Positions 1 through 8,911 of a DNA stretch of 64,000 bases are shown here, piece by piece. A program made the translations under genes and the position numbers. This DNA is from Acidobacteriota bacterium. Lineage in GTDB: Bacteria > Acidobacteriota > Blastocatellia > RBC074. The DNA is taken from the NCBI GenBank assembly GCA_018269055.1, contig JAFDVI010000011.1, forward strand, positions 1-64,000, read 5' to 3'. The first letter of the stretch is position 1; the number at the start of each line of letters is the position of its first letter. The notes beneath the pieces are model-generated. The model did not search any database, was not told where the DNA came from, and saw only the letters and a list, made by a program, of their open reading frames with translations.

Positions 1-2003
1 GTTACGCACTCAATCTTGGCGGCAGAAGAATCGCACCCCGTGAAGCCAACTCTGGTATCGAACAAACGCACCGGATGCGCTAACGGATAAAACTGCAGGT
101 TATTCGGACTAACACTGCCGTTGTTGACAACTGTTAGCGAAAAGCTGGTATTGGTCACCAATCCACAGGTGTCATGGGCAGTGATAGTAATGGAGTAATT
201 CCCCACTGGTCCGGCATTGGTAATCTCCACAATTCCGGTCGGAAAAACCGTAATGTTGCCACTAAACGCCGGAGTGACGCTTTGCAACGTGATAAAGTTG
301 ATTGTGCCGTTGTCACCGGGTCCGGATGCTGGAGCGATCGTTGTCGAGCTGCCCTGATTAACAAAGTGAAGCAAGGAATAACTCAAGACCGGCGGCGTAT
401 CCGGGGTGACGTTGACAGTCAGTAATCCCAAGCCGGATGCGCCATCGCTATCAATAGCACGCAAAGTGAAGCTGGCGGAACTCGCTCCGCAACCCACAGT
501 AACCGAAGCACTCAACACGCCCGACGCATTCACGTTCAGATTCGAGACCGTCACGCCATTGGTTGTTGCGCTGGGAGCATTGTTTACCGTCATTTGCAGT
601 GTGTTCGGTGCCTGTTCCGCGTCAGTGACCTGCCCGATAATCGGGTTGGTTGTTCCGCTTCCTGCTGTGCGATTTAAGGAAGGAACATTGCTGATCTGCG
701 GATGACTGTTTAACGGACGATAGGTGTATATCGCACCCGTATTATTGTTCGTGACGTATGCTCCGACCACAGCGGAGTTATCGCCCAAAGCCACGCTGTA
801 CCCAAAATAGCCCGGTTGCGGGACGAAGGGAGTGAGTTGTTGCTGTTCGGACCAGGTATTGCCACTCCGATCAAACACATACGCCGCACCCTGAAACTGA
901 GTGCTCAGGATTGTCTTGCTGAAAGCGCCAATCAATGCACGGTCGCCACGCAGTGCGACTCCCCAACCGAAATGATCACTTGGGGCGCCATTATTTGCGG
1001 TCAGCTTGGCTTGCTTGGTCCAATTTGTTCCCGATCTCGTGAATACATACGCCGCGCCCTGAAACGTATTGAGTCCGACTTTACTGGAATCAGCGCTCAC
1101 CAGAGCCGTATCGCCGTCCAGCGCAACGCGATACCCAATCCCATCACCCGGCTGCGCTCCCACAAACGTCAGCTTTTGTTGCTGGCTCCAACTTGCGCCA
1201 TTACGAACGAAAACGTAAGCAGAGCCTTGGTTCGCAGAAAAGCCAATGGTGTCAGTAGGGGCTCCAACCAACACGGTGTTGCCACTGAGAGAAACGCTGG
1301 TGCCAAAGTTGTCCCCTGCTTCGCCGTCATTCGCCAACAATTTGGCCTGTTGGCTCCAGGTAGCTCCGCTACGGGTAAAAATCACGGCTGAGCCTTGATG
1401 GGAATTAAAGCCGACTGTTTCCACTGATCCAACGGCCAATGTATCTCCCTCCAGACTGACGCTATAGCCAAAGTAATCGCCATCGGTCGAGACAAACATT
1501 GACAGTCGCTGTTGCTGCACCCAACTCGCGCCGTTTTTGGTAAACACGTAAACGGCTCCGCGATCATTGTTTTCACCCGGAGCGCCGACAGCAATACTGG
1601 TACCGCTGATTGCCACCGAACGGCCAAATTCCTTTACGTTGGCCCCTGAAACGAAAAGCTGTTGCTTGAAAATGTAATGACCGTTTACAAGCTCATAAAC
1701 ATAAGCCGATCCCTGACCTGTCCCGGCGCCGATGTCGTCGTTTGATGCGCCGGTAACCAATGTCAAACCATCCGCGCTGATGGCGACGGAACGACCAAAA
1801 CGGTCTTGTTCCTGCCCATCAGGAGCGCTCAAAATATCTCGCTCCTGGTAAACGGTTGACATTGGTGAAAAAGCGATTGTTTTTCCCGCTACGGCGCGGA
1901 AAGGTTGGATTGCGATTGTCAGCACGCTGATGGTGGCCAACAGCAATTTCACCGTGAGACTGCTATTGACGGTCATTCGTCGAAAAAATCCTTTGTCGTT
2001 CAT
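1..2003 (-). CDS. Secreted FG-GAP (integrin-like propeller) protein, C-terminus cut by window edge
   Basis: The frame is open from an ATG at 2003, behind a purine-rich ribosome site (GGAGAAGAGGAC), to the window edge, so at least 667 codons are present without a stop. Residues about 17-40 form a hydrophobic export signal. Roughly residues 40-430 hold seven repeats of the pattern FG-x-SVAIS...VGA followed by GSAYVF-x-RNGASW, which is the FG-GAP repeat and fits one seven-bladed propeller. A Thr/Ser/Asn-rich region with Ig-like character follows. The last visible residues include VRLFDTR, which I recall as a conserved stretch in secreted acidobacterial proteins. A surface or secreted adhesion role is inferred from the fold only. 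No neighbour informs its job. Confidence 0.8.
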   Translation of the reverse strand, partial: MNDKGFFRRMTVNSSLTVKLLLATISVLTIAIQPFRAVAGKTIAFSPMSTVYQERDILSAPDGQEQDRFGRSVAISADGLTLVTGASNDDIGAGTGQGSAYVYELVNGHYIFKQQLFVSGANVKEFGRSVAISGTSIAVGAPGENNDRGAVYVFTKNGASWVQQQRLSMFVSTDGDYFGYSVSLEGDTLAVGSVETVGFNSHQGSAVIFTRSGATWSQQAKLLANDGEAGDNFGTSVSLSGNTVLVGAPTDTIGFSANQGSAYVFVRNGASWSQQQKLTFVGAQPGDGIGYRVALDGDTALVSADSSKVGLNTFQGAAYVFTRSGTNWTKQAKLTANNGAPSDHFGWGVALRGDRALIGAFSKTILSTQFQGAAYVFDRSGNTWSEQQQLTPFVPQPGYFGYSVALGDNSAVVGAYVTNNNTGAIYTYRPLNSHPQISNVPSLNRTAGSGTTNPIIGQVTDAEQAPNTLQMTVNNAPSATTNGVTVSNLNVNASGVLSASVTVGCGASSASFTLRAIDSDGASGLGLLTVNVTPDTPPVLSYSLLHFVNQGSSTTIAPASGPGDNGTINFITLQSVTPAFSGNITVFPTGIVEITNAGPVGNYSITITAHDTCGLVTNTSFSLTVVNNGSVSPNNLQFYPLAHPVRLFDTRVGFTGCDSSAAKIECV

Positions 2004-2482
2004 GTCCTCTTCTCCTTTTTATGGTGAGCGACAGGTGCTTTGTCAGCCTGTCTTTGTCATCAATTTTGTTCGAGCGCAGGTTGCCTTATGGCTTGGAGTT
2101 ACCCAAACCAGCCTGCAAAATCGGATGTCATTCAGAGTTGGTTTTGCTGCGCTCAGGCGCAGGTAGGGTTTGTGTCGTCGTTTGTGGATTACAGCCCAAT
2201 AAAGATTTGGACTGCAGGCAAGAAATTGAGTGCAAAGTTCAACCAAGTAGTCATTTTCTGTTTTTGTCTCCTTTCCTGAATCCTTGTTCTGAGGGCGCTC
2301 ATCGCCGCTCACCAAACACAAGCGCAAGTTGAATCGCAAAATGATCAAACGGGGAAAAACTTTTTTGCGATGAAATACAATTACGGAGCGAAGCTGTTGC
2401 AAGGAAGCGAGTTCGCGCGTTTATTACGACAGATTGCCCAAACGGCAAGCTTGGAAATTTCGTGAATGCAGGAGTCAGAGGT
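2004..2482. other. Gene-free stretch between the FG-GAP protein and the GNAT gene
   Basis: The short open frames here overlap each other on both strands, lack ribosome sites and resemble no family I know. The region presumably holds the divergent promoters of its two neighbours, but I could not fix a convincing -35/-10 pair. Confidence 0.5.
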
Positions 2483-2989
2483 GTGATTATCAAGTCGGCA
2501 AAGCCTGAAGATCGAAACGCCATCGCCGAGCTTTATCTGACAGTGGCCGCCATCGAAGGCGGATTGGCCAGAACCGCCGAAGAGATTTCAGAAGCGTATG
2601 TCGCGCAGTTTCTGCGTAAATCGCTGGAAAGTGGATTCTGTCTGGTAGCCCGCGAAAACCTTGACGGGCCAATTATCGGAGAAATTCACAGCTATGCGCT
2701 TGGGCCTCGCGTGTTCGCTCACGTGTTGGGTGAACTGACCATCGCCGTACATCCAGCAAAGCAGGGGTTGGGAATTGGCAAAAAACTGTTCACCGAAATG
2801 CTGAGGCGCATCGAACAGGAACGCCCGGACATTTTGCGCGTCGAATTGATTGCCCGCGAAAGCAATCGCAAAGCCATTGAGTTTTATCAAAAGCTGGGTT
2901 TCAAGATCGAAGGCAGGTTTGAAAACCGTATTCGCAGCATTGGCGGTGGATATGAAGCCGACATCCCCATGGCCTGGCACCGCGCTTAA
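2483..2989 (+). CDS. GNAT family N-acetyltransferase
   Basis: A single GNAT domain that transfers an acetyl group from acetyl-CoA to an unknown amine. The acetyl-CoA loop region reads VHPAKQGLGIGKKLF (the Q/RxxGxG/A signature), and the C-terminal strand has NRKAIEFYQKLGFKIEGR, typical of RimI-like enzymes. The frame can begin at GTG 2462, but GTG 2483 is preferred: AGGAG lies 8 bases upstream and the product then starts VIIKSAKPEDR like other family members (168 aa). It is convergent with the kinase gene, whose stop overlaps its end by a few bases. The substrate cannot be predicted. Confidence 0.85.
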   Translation: MIIKSAKPEDRNAIAELYLTVAAIEGGLARTAEEISEAYVAQFLRKSLESGFCLVARENLDGPIIGEIHSYALGPRVFAHVLGELTIAVHPAKQGLGIGKKLFTEMLRRIEQERPDILRVELIARESNRKAIEFYQKLGFKIEGRFENRIRSIGGGYEADIPMAWHRA

Positions 2990-5814
2990 TTTGGCGACTT
3001 CTGGAATCCGTAGGTCAGGCGATTCAATCTGGCTTCGCACTTTGCAACGGCGCGCGCAGCCAGTTCTCGATGGTTTTGGTCAAATACGCTCGATACGCCA
3101 ACCTTGCCCCAATCATCCCAAACAGTCAGTTCTTTTCGCCGCCACTCACAAACTTGCTGTTGGCCAGCAGTCTGATCCCCGCCGGAAAGCCTGGCAGCGA
3201 ATGCGGCGTGGCAACGCGCCAATCCAGCGTAGGCTTCAGCCAAACGCCATTGCGCGTATAGGTCTTTGCGACTGGCGGCAACGCATGTTTCGGCCAGAGT
3301 CAGCGTTTGCCGGTAATACTCCAGAGCCGTTTCGTATTCCCCCGTTTGCAGATGCAATTCCGCCAAAGCCTGCAGGTTTGCGTGTTGGTCGCCCAGCACC
3401 TGTGCATCGGCGGGGTCGCGGGCAGTGAGTTGCGCCAGTATCTCTTGCGCCTGTCGCAAATTCCGCATCGCAGTCGCGCGATCCCCCAATCGCATTTGCA
3501 CTGTCGCCAGTTTGGTCAGGTAAATTTCCCTTCTCCGCAAGTAGGAATAGTTTTCCGGAGATTCCCGTAACAACGTCATTGCGACATCCAGCGCTTTGCG
3601 AAAATATTCGGCGCCGCGCTGCGCATCCATTTCCAATTCAACATCACCCATTCCGGCGTAGGAAACCGCCAGATCAAGCCGCGCGCGCGCATTGCGCGGA
3701 TCAACCGCAGCCTGCGCTTCCGCCAGTTTCAGCGCTCGTTCGTAGTATTCAAGCGCAGTTTTCTGGTCGCCAATGTTGATGAAGTTCGGATTGCCATACA
3801 GATTTCCCAGCCAGGTATAAAAAACGCGCACATCACGGCGCTGGCGCACAGTCGGTTCCTGATCAACCAGTTTTTCCAAAATGTCTGCGCCCTGCCGGTA
3901 TTGGCGAATGGCTCCTTCGGGATCGCCCAACGTTACCAGACTTTCTCCCAGATGGCCGAAACTGTTTCCCCAACGACCTTTCGAATCAATGCTGGGATGC
4001 GCGGTCGCGGCGCGTTTCGCCAACTGCTGCGCGCGGCGATAACTTTCCAGCGCGCCTGGCGCATCGCCCGTATCCAGTTGCGTATCCCCAAACCGCGTGT
4101 ACGCGTTAATCAGCAGTTTGAGGTCTTCTGCATCTCCGGTGGATTGCGCCAGCGGTTCACCAATGTTCAGCGATTGCTGCAGAATCTCCCGTGCGCCGCG
4201 TTTATCGCCGGTTTCGGATTGCAGCGCACCGATTTTGAAATAATCGTTCGCCAAAAGCCGCTGAACTTGTTGGTTGGAAGCAGAAAAGGTGCTGAGCTTT
4301 TGCGCCAGCGCCAAACTTCGCTGATAACTTTGCATCGCTTCAACGGAATGGCCCAGGTTGGGCGTCCACGGATCGCCCTGCACATCGCCGACTTTCATGT
4401 ACGCCTGCGCCAGATCGAGCAATAACGCAGGATCGTCTCCTGCTTCCTGCGCCAGACTGTTCAGGTATTCCAATCCTGTTTGCGCTACCAACTCACGCGC
4501 ACCAGTTGCGCCGGGCAGGTTTTGAATTTTGTCATGAAAATCAAACAGGAAGGTGTTGGCCAGCTTGCGGACTTGCTGAAAGCGACGCTCGGCGCGACGT
4601 GCCTGGTAATTCGCGACAATCAGGCCAGCGGTCAAACTCAACAAAACAATTGCTGCGGCACCAACGGCTGTCCGGTTGCGACGAACAAATTTTCCCGTAC
4701 GGTAACGAATTGTGTCCGGGCGCGCCTGAACCGGCAACTTTTCCAGATGGCGGCGCAAATCATCGGAAAATTGTTCCACCGAAGGATAACGTCGCGCAGG
4801 TTCTTTGCGCATTGCCATCAGAATGATGTTGTCCAGATCGCCACGCAACAACTTGCCGTGCTTTCCGGTTGCGGCGGAATGGCTGGGACGATCGATTTCG
4901 GTTTCGCAGACGACGCGTTCAATTTCGGTCGGCGTATACGTTTCCAATCGGTGCGCCCGCGCTCCGGTCAACAATTCATAGAGCACAGCGCCCAAGCTAT
5001 AAATATCTGTCGCCGTTGTGATTTGCAGCCCGCGGACCTGTTCGGGACTGGCATAATCCGGCGTCATCATCCGCATCATCGTCGCCGTTCGCGCCGGATC
5101 AGCATCGGATTGCGTCGGATCGAGCAATTTGGCAATTCCAAAATCCAACAGCTTGGGCACGCCTTCGCCTGTGACCAGAATGTTGCTGGGTTTGATGTCG
5201 CGATGAGCAATCAGCTTTTGATGCGCGTACTGGACGGCGCTGCAAATTTGGCGGAAAAGATGAATGCGGTCGGGAATGGAAAGCGCTTTGGCCGAACAAT
5301 ATTCGTTGAGCGGCTGGCCTTCGATAAATTCCATCACAAAATAAGGTCGTCCGTCCGGCATCGAACCGCCGTCAATCAATCGAGCGATGTTCGGATGATC
5401 CAGCGACGCCAGAATTCGGCGCTCCGCCTGAAACCGGCTGAGCACAAATCCGGAATCCATGCCGCGTTTGACGACTTTGACGGCGACTTTTTGGTTGAAC
5501 AACTGATCGTCGCGGGCAGCGGCATAAACCGCTCCCATGCCGCCTTCGCCGATCAAGTCCGTGATGCGGTAATGGCCAAGTTGTATGCCAATCAGATCGC
5601 GCTCCGTTTCCGAAGCCAGCGAACGTGCCATCCCCTTGATCGGTTGCTGAATGAAGGTATCAAAGACTTCGTGGGCGAGCAGGGATTCGACTTCACGGCG
5701 CATGGCTTCATCGCCATCGCATATTTCAGCCAAAAGCGCTGAACGCTTCGCCGGCTCGGACTCGGCAACGTCTTGAAAGATTTCTTCGACTTTGCGCCAG
5801 CGTTCTTTGTCCAT
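2986..5814 (-). CDS. Ser/Thr protein kinase with TPR tail, membrane anchored
   Basis: A 942-aa PknB-type kinase. Residues about 80-370 form the catalytic domain: a glycine-rich loop (GEGGMGAVY), VAVK lysine, HRDIKPSN catalytic loop, DFG in LLDFGIAKL, and YASPEQ in the activation segment. A transmembrane helix lies near residues 380-402, followed by tetratricopeptide repeats to the C-terminus. The kinase is expected to be cytoplasmic with the TPR part across the membrane. It begins 3 bp after the stop of the ECF sigma gene, so the two form one transcription unit. Such sigma/kinase pairs are frequent in Acidobacteria and Planctomycetes; phosphorylation control of the sigma factor is a reasonable inference, not shown. 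Confidence 0.93.
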   Translation of the reverse strand: MDKERWRKVEEIFQDVAESEPAKRSALLAEICDGDEAMRREVESLLAHEVFDTFIQQPIKGMARSLASETERDLIGIQLGHYRITDLIGEGGMGAVYAAARDDQLFNQKVAVKVVKRGMDSGFVLSRFQAERRILASLDHPNIARLIDGGSMPDGRPYFVMEFIEGQPLNEYCSAKALSIPDRIHLFRQICSAVQYAHQKLIAHRDIKPSNILVTGEGVPKLLDFGIAKLLDPTQSDADPARTATMMRMMTPDYASPEQVRGLQITTATDIYSLGAVLYELLTGARAHRLETYTPTEIERVVCETEIDRPSHSAATGKHGKLLRGDLDNIILMAMRKEPARRYPSVEQFSDDLRRHLEKLPVQARPDTIRYRTGKFVRRNRTAVGAAAIVLLSLTAGLIVANYQARRAERRFQQVRKLANTFLFDFHDKIQNLPGATGARELVAQTGLEYLNSLAQEAGDDPALLLDLAQAYMKVGDVQGDPWTPNLGHSVEAMQSYQRSLALAQKLSTFSASNQQVQRLLANDYFKIGALQSETGDKRGAREILQQSLNIGEPLAQSTGDAEDLKLLINAYTRFGDTQLDTGDAPGALESYRRAQQLAKRAATAHPSIDSKGRWGNSFGHLGESLVTLGDPEGAIRQYRQGADILEKLVDQEPTVRQRRDVRVFYTWLGNLYGNPNFINIGDQKTALEYYERALKLAEAQAAVDPRNARARLDLAVSYAGMGDVELEMDAQRGAEYFRKALDVAMTLLRESPENYSYLRRREIYLTKLATVQMRLGDRATAMRNLRQAQEILAQLTARDPADAQVLGDQHANLQALAELHLQTGEYETALEYYRQTLTLAETCVAASRKDLYAQWRLAEAYAGLARCHAAFAARLSGGDQTAGQQQVCEWRRKELTVWDDWGKVGVSSVFDQNHRELAARAVAKCEARLNRLTYGFQKSPN

Positions 5815-5817
5815 GAT

Positions 5818-6414
5818 TCAGTCCTGGCCTTGTGGTTCGTAACTCAGTTCGCGGTGAAGCCAGGCTTGCGCCATTCGTTGGTCGCGCACAACCGTAGGCA
5901 CGGAAATCCCAAGCACTTCAGCGGTTTCTTCGACGCTCAAACCGCCGAAGTAACGCAATTCAATGACGCGACATTTCCGCTCATCGAATTCCGCCAACGC
6001 GCTCAACGCATCATCCAGCGCCACCAATTCCGCCGCTTGATCCTGTGAATAATCCAGCGCGTCATCCAATGCCAGATTGACGGCTCCGCCGCCGCGTTTA
6101 TCTGCTCCACGGCTGCGCGCGTGCTCCACCAAAATTTGCCGCATCAACCGGGCGGCAACGCCGAAAAAATGCGCGCGGTTTTGCCACTGTTCGATGTTCT
6201 GGTCAATTAACCGCAAATAGGCTTCGTGAATCAGCGCGGTCGGTTGCAATGTATGACTGGAACGTTCCCGATTCAGATAAGCATGAGCCAGTTTGTGCAA
6301 TTCCTGATAAACCAACGGAGTCAATTGCTCCAGCGCCGCCTGGTCGCCATTGCTCCAATCAGCCAGCAACTGTGTAATCTGGTTGGTTTGCGGATTTTGC
6401 ATTCCTTCTGCCAT
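5818..6414 (-). CDS. ECF-type RNA polymerase sigma factor (TIGR02999-like)
   Basis: Sigma-70 family ECF factor. Region 2 is seen in NRAHFFGVAARLMRQILVEHAR, and region 4 in ELRYFGGLSVEETAEVLGIS with the HTH. The frame extends upstream to an ATG at 6501, only 27 bp from the divergent LON-domain gene. The ATG at 6414 (198 aa, starting MAEGMQNP) fits family length better and leaves room for promoters; the one at 6402 is also possible. No start has an ideal ribosome site. It is co-transcribed with the downstream kinase. Confidence 0.9.
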   Translation of the reverse strand: MAEGMQNPQTNQITQLLADWSNGDQAALEQLTPLVYQELHKLAHAYLNRERSSHTLQPTALIHEAYLRLIDQNIEQWQNRAHFFGVAARLMRQILVEHARSRGADKRGGGAVNLALDDALDYSQDQAAELVALDDALSALAEFDERKCRVIELRYFGGLSVEETAEVLGISVPTVVRDQRMAQAWLHRELSYEPQGQD

Positions 6415-6527
6415 GCCCTTTGTGCGTAGTTGAGTTTTGGAAAGCGGATTGTCCGCCGACTCGCCGTTGCAGACAAGCTTGACCAGGAGTTGGCCAGTCA
6501 TCGGATTGGTCGTAAAATGCCAGCGAT

Positions 6528-7214
6528 ATGGATTCCAGTCGAGTCATCCCAATCTTTCCCTTGCCACTGGTGCAGTTCCCGGGCGCAATCACTCCTTTGC
6601 ACATCTTCGAAGACCGGTATCGCAAAATGCTTAAGGATGTGATGGCCGCCGACAAAACCTTCGGAATTTTGTTTCATCACGACAACCTCAAGATTGAAAC
6701 GGAGCTATTTCCCAAGGGCAGCGTTGGCTGCGCTGTCGAAGTCGCCGTTCAACAGGAATTGCCGGATGGACGATCCAACATTCTGTGCGTCGGCGTTTCG
6801 CGTTTCAGCCTGAACCGTTACGTCGAAGGCGAACCTTACCAGCAGGCGCAGGTGAATTTTTTTGATGATGACATCAATTTCGATGATCTGTCGGAGGAAG
6901 TGGAACTTGCCAAGAAGCTATTTCTCAGACTTTCCGCCGCCATTCGCAAACTCAAAGGCGAAAAGGGCTCCGATGACGAAGAAACGACGGATTTGCCGGA
7001 TGACGCTCAACCGCTTTCTTTTATCCTCGCGGCCTATCTGGACATTGACAACGATGATAAGCAGGATTTGCTGGAAATGACTGATACCCGCGACCGGCTG
7101 TTGGAAATCAATAAGCTGATTTCCGAACTGGCGGAGGATTATGAAAAACGCGCCATTGGCCATCAAATCTCAAAACATAACGGCCACGCCGGTCACATGC
7201 CGAAATTTGAATAA
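6528..7214 (+). CDS. LON peptidase substrate-binding domain protein
   Basis: A 228-aa stand-alone LON-N domain without the AAA+ or protease parts. The N-terminus has the typical signature [13 protein letters not shown], then [13 protein letters not shown], and a helical C-terminal half. Free-standing LON-N proteins occur in many bacteria. Their role is not settled; substrate recognition for proteolysis is the usual suggestion. The gene diverges from the sigma/kinase operon and nearly meets the yggU gene end to end. Confidence 0.88.
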   Translation: MDSSRVIPIFPLPLVQFPGAITPLHIFEDRYRKMLKDVMAADKTFGILFHHDNLKIETELFPKGSVGCAVEVAVQQELPDGRSNILCVGVSRFSLNRYVEGEPYQQAQVNFFDDDINFDDLSEEVELAKKLFLRLSAAIRKLKGEKGSDDEETTDLPDDAQPLSFILAAYLDIDNDDKQDLLEMTDTRDRLLEINKLISELAEDYEKRAIGHQISKHNGHAGHMPKFE

Positions 7215-7230
7215 AGCCCTTGGCACGGAA

Positions 7231-7530
7231 TCATTCATCGAGCGCGGTTTGGAGAACCTGTCCCCCCTTTTCAACCGAAATCCCGTCAATTGCAATCAAT
7301 TTGTTTCTGGATGTTTGTCCTGAACGAATGACGATTTGTGAGCGGGAAATGCCAAACAGTTTGGCCAGAAACCGGATCAGCTCTTCGTTGGCTTCGCCGT
7401 CAACCGGCGGAGCGGCCAAACGGATTTTCAGCACGCCCTCCAATTCACCAGCGATGTCCGTGCGGGAAGCGCGCGGTTGAACCCGAACTGAAAAACTGAT
7501 GCCGTTATCTTTGGCCGCGATTTTGATCAA
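7231..7530 (-). CDS. DUF167 (YggU) family protein
   Basis: A 99-aa protein matching DUF167: [17 protein letters not shown], then [24 protein letters not shown], and the [17 protein letters not shown] end. The fold is known but the function is not. It is the last gene of a VWFA-yggS-yggT-yggU run, the same order of ygg genes as in many proteobacteria. Confidence 0.92.
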   Translation of the reverse strand: MIKIAAKDNGISFSVRVQPRASRTDIAGELEGVLKIRLAAPPVDGEANEELIRFLAKLFGISRSQIVIRSGQTSRNKLIAIDGISVEKGGQVLQTALDE

Positions 7531-7542
7531 AACAATTGCGTT

Positions 7543-8184
7543 TCAAAAGAAAAGGGATTGAATGATGACTGCAGCAAAATAGAGCGCCAGCCAGAGAAAG
7601 AAAAATGACCAGCCGGCAAATTTCCCGCCGAACTCGAATACTCGCAACATCGGAGTCAGCCGTTCCAACGCGTGAAACGACCAACGATCCAGCAATCCTG
7701 TGATCCAGTTGATGAAAATCACCGTCATCAAACACATCAAAAAGAAGATGGCGGCTATTAACAATGTGCCAATCAAATACCGGACACCGCTGACAATGTA
7801 TCCCATGTTAAAAGCATCAAGACTCAAGGCCAGATCGCTGATCAATGCGGCCAGATTGCTGCTCAACATCATCAAGACAAACCAGACGATAGCCACTTCA
7901 ATTAGCGCTATCAGAATCGTCGGGTTGAACTTAAACGCCTGGCGCATCGGATAGTAAAAACGCGAGCTCCTGGCATGAGCAAGCAACTTGTCGGTCGGCC
8001 GGCGCAAATAATAGCTGATGCGTCCAAACGGACTCACATCAAAGGCATCCATCAGCCAGCGTAAAATCAACAGTACGGCGATGATTCCGATGATGATGTT
8101 GATCGCCAACCGGGCAAAGTAGTTGATCGAATCAACCAGGCGAATCAGCGGGATTCCAATGGAAGCCAACAAAAAAAATTGCAT
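7543..8184 (-). CDS. YggT family membrane protein
   Basis: A 213-aa integral membrane protein with two copies of a YggT-like unit (two hydrophobic helices each), around residues 20-110 and 130-210. The SPFGRISYYLRRPTDKLLAHAR segment corresponds to the family's conserved loop before the second helix (usually P-x-L-x-P-I/L-R). YggT proteins have been linked to osmotic tolerance, but the mechanism is unknown. Placement between yggS and yggU supports the call. Confidence 0.8.
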   Translation of the reverse strand: MQFFLLASIGIPLIRLVDSINYFARLAINIIIGIIAVLLILRWLMDAFDVSPFGRISYYLRRPTDKLLAHARSSRFYYPMRQAFKFNPTILIALIEVAIVWFVLMMLSSNLAALISDLALSLDAFNMGYIVSGVRYLIGTLLIAAIFFLMCLMTVIFINWITGLLDRWSFHALERLTPMLRVFEFGGKFAGWSFFFLWLALYFAAVIIQSLFF

Positions 8185-8224
8185 AAATTTGTCCAGGCGC
8201 CAATGTGGGCGAATTGTAGAAAGG

Positions 8225-8911
8225 TCAGGTTCGCTCTCCGAACAGCGCCGTGCCTATGCGAACGATAGTTGCTCCTTCCTCAATGGCAACCTCGAAGTCA
8301 TGGCTCATGCCCATCGAAAGCTCTTTCAGTTGCGCTTGATCGCGCAAGATCCGCAAACGACGAAAGAATGGCCTGACTTCTTCAGGGTCATCAACAAATG
8401 GCGGAACCGCCATCAATCCTTTCAATTCCAGATTGGCGAGTTTAACGACTTGTTCGCTGAGAGGCAAAACTTCGTCCGGTGTTGCGCCTTCCTTGGATTC
8501 CTCGCCGCCAAGATTGACTTCGATAAACACCGGCAATCGTTTTCCCAACCCGCCTGCGATGTTATTCAATCGTTCAGCCAGCTTGAAACTGTCCACGGTT
8601 TGAATAGTTGAAAAAAGTTCCACCGCTCGACGCGCCTTATTTGATTGCAGATGACCAATCAGATGCCATTGAACATGATGTTCGGCCACGATGGTCGCCA
8701 GTTCAGGCATTTTCGCGGCGGCTTCCTGCACACGGTTTTCGCCCAGCATGCGAACTCCGGCTTCGATGGCTAAACGGATGCGCGCCGGTTCAACCGTTTT
8801 GCTGACAGCAACCAGCGTCACATCAAAAAAATCGCGGCCCGCACGTTGGCATGCAGCCGCGATTTTTTTATTGATTGCTTCCAGTCGTTCCTGCAAAGGC
8901 AAATCTGTCAT
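8225..8911 (-). CDS. YggS/PLPBP family pyridoxal phosphate homeostasis protein
   Basis: A 228-aa fold-type-III PLP-binding protein. The PLP lysine lies in VTLVAVSKTV (about residue 38); further family motifs are GENRVQEAAAKMPEL, WHLIGHLQSNKA, and MSHDFEVAIEEGATIVRIGTALFG at the C-terminus. It buffers PLP and affects amino-acid and vitamin B6 balance; it has no known catalytic activity. Its ATG overlaps the TGA of the upstream VWFA gene (ATGA), so translation is probably coupled. Confidence 0.95.
   Translation of the reverse strand: MTDLPLQERLEAINKKIAAACQRAGRDFFDVTLVAVSKTVEPARIRLAIEAGVRMLGENRVQEAAAKMPELATIVAEHHVQWHLIGHLQSNKARRAVELFSTIQTVDSFKLAERLNNIAGGLGKRLPVFIEVNLGGEESKEGATPDEVLPLSEQVVKLANLELKGLMAVPPFVDDPEEVRPFFRRLRILRDQAQLKELSMGMSHDFEVAIEEGATIVRIGTALFGERT

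Noticed and set aside
4480-5742. 420-codon open frame on the plus strand
   Set aside because: Antisense to the kinase catalytic domain; a shadow of its codon usage.
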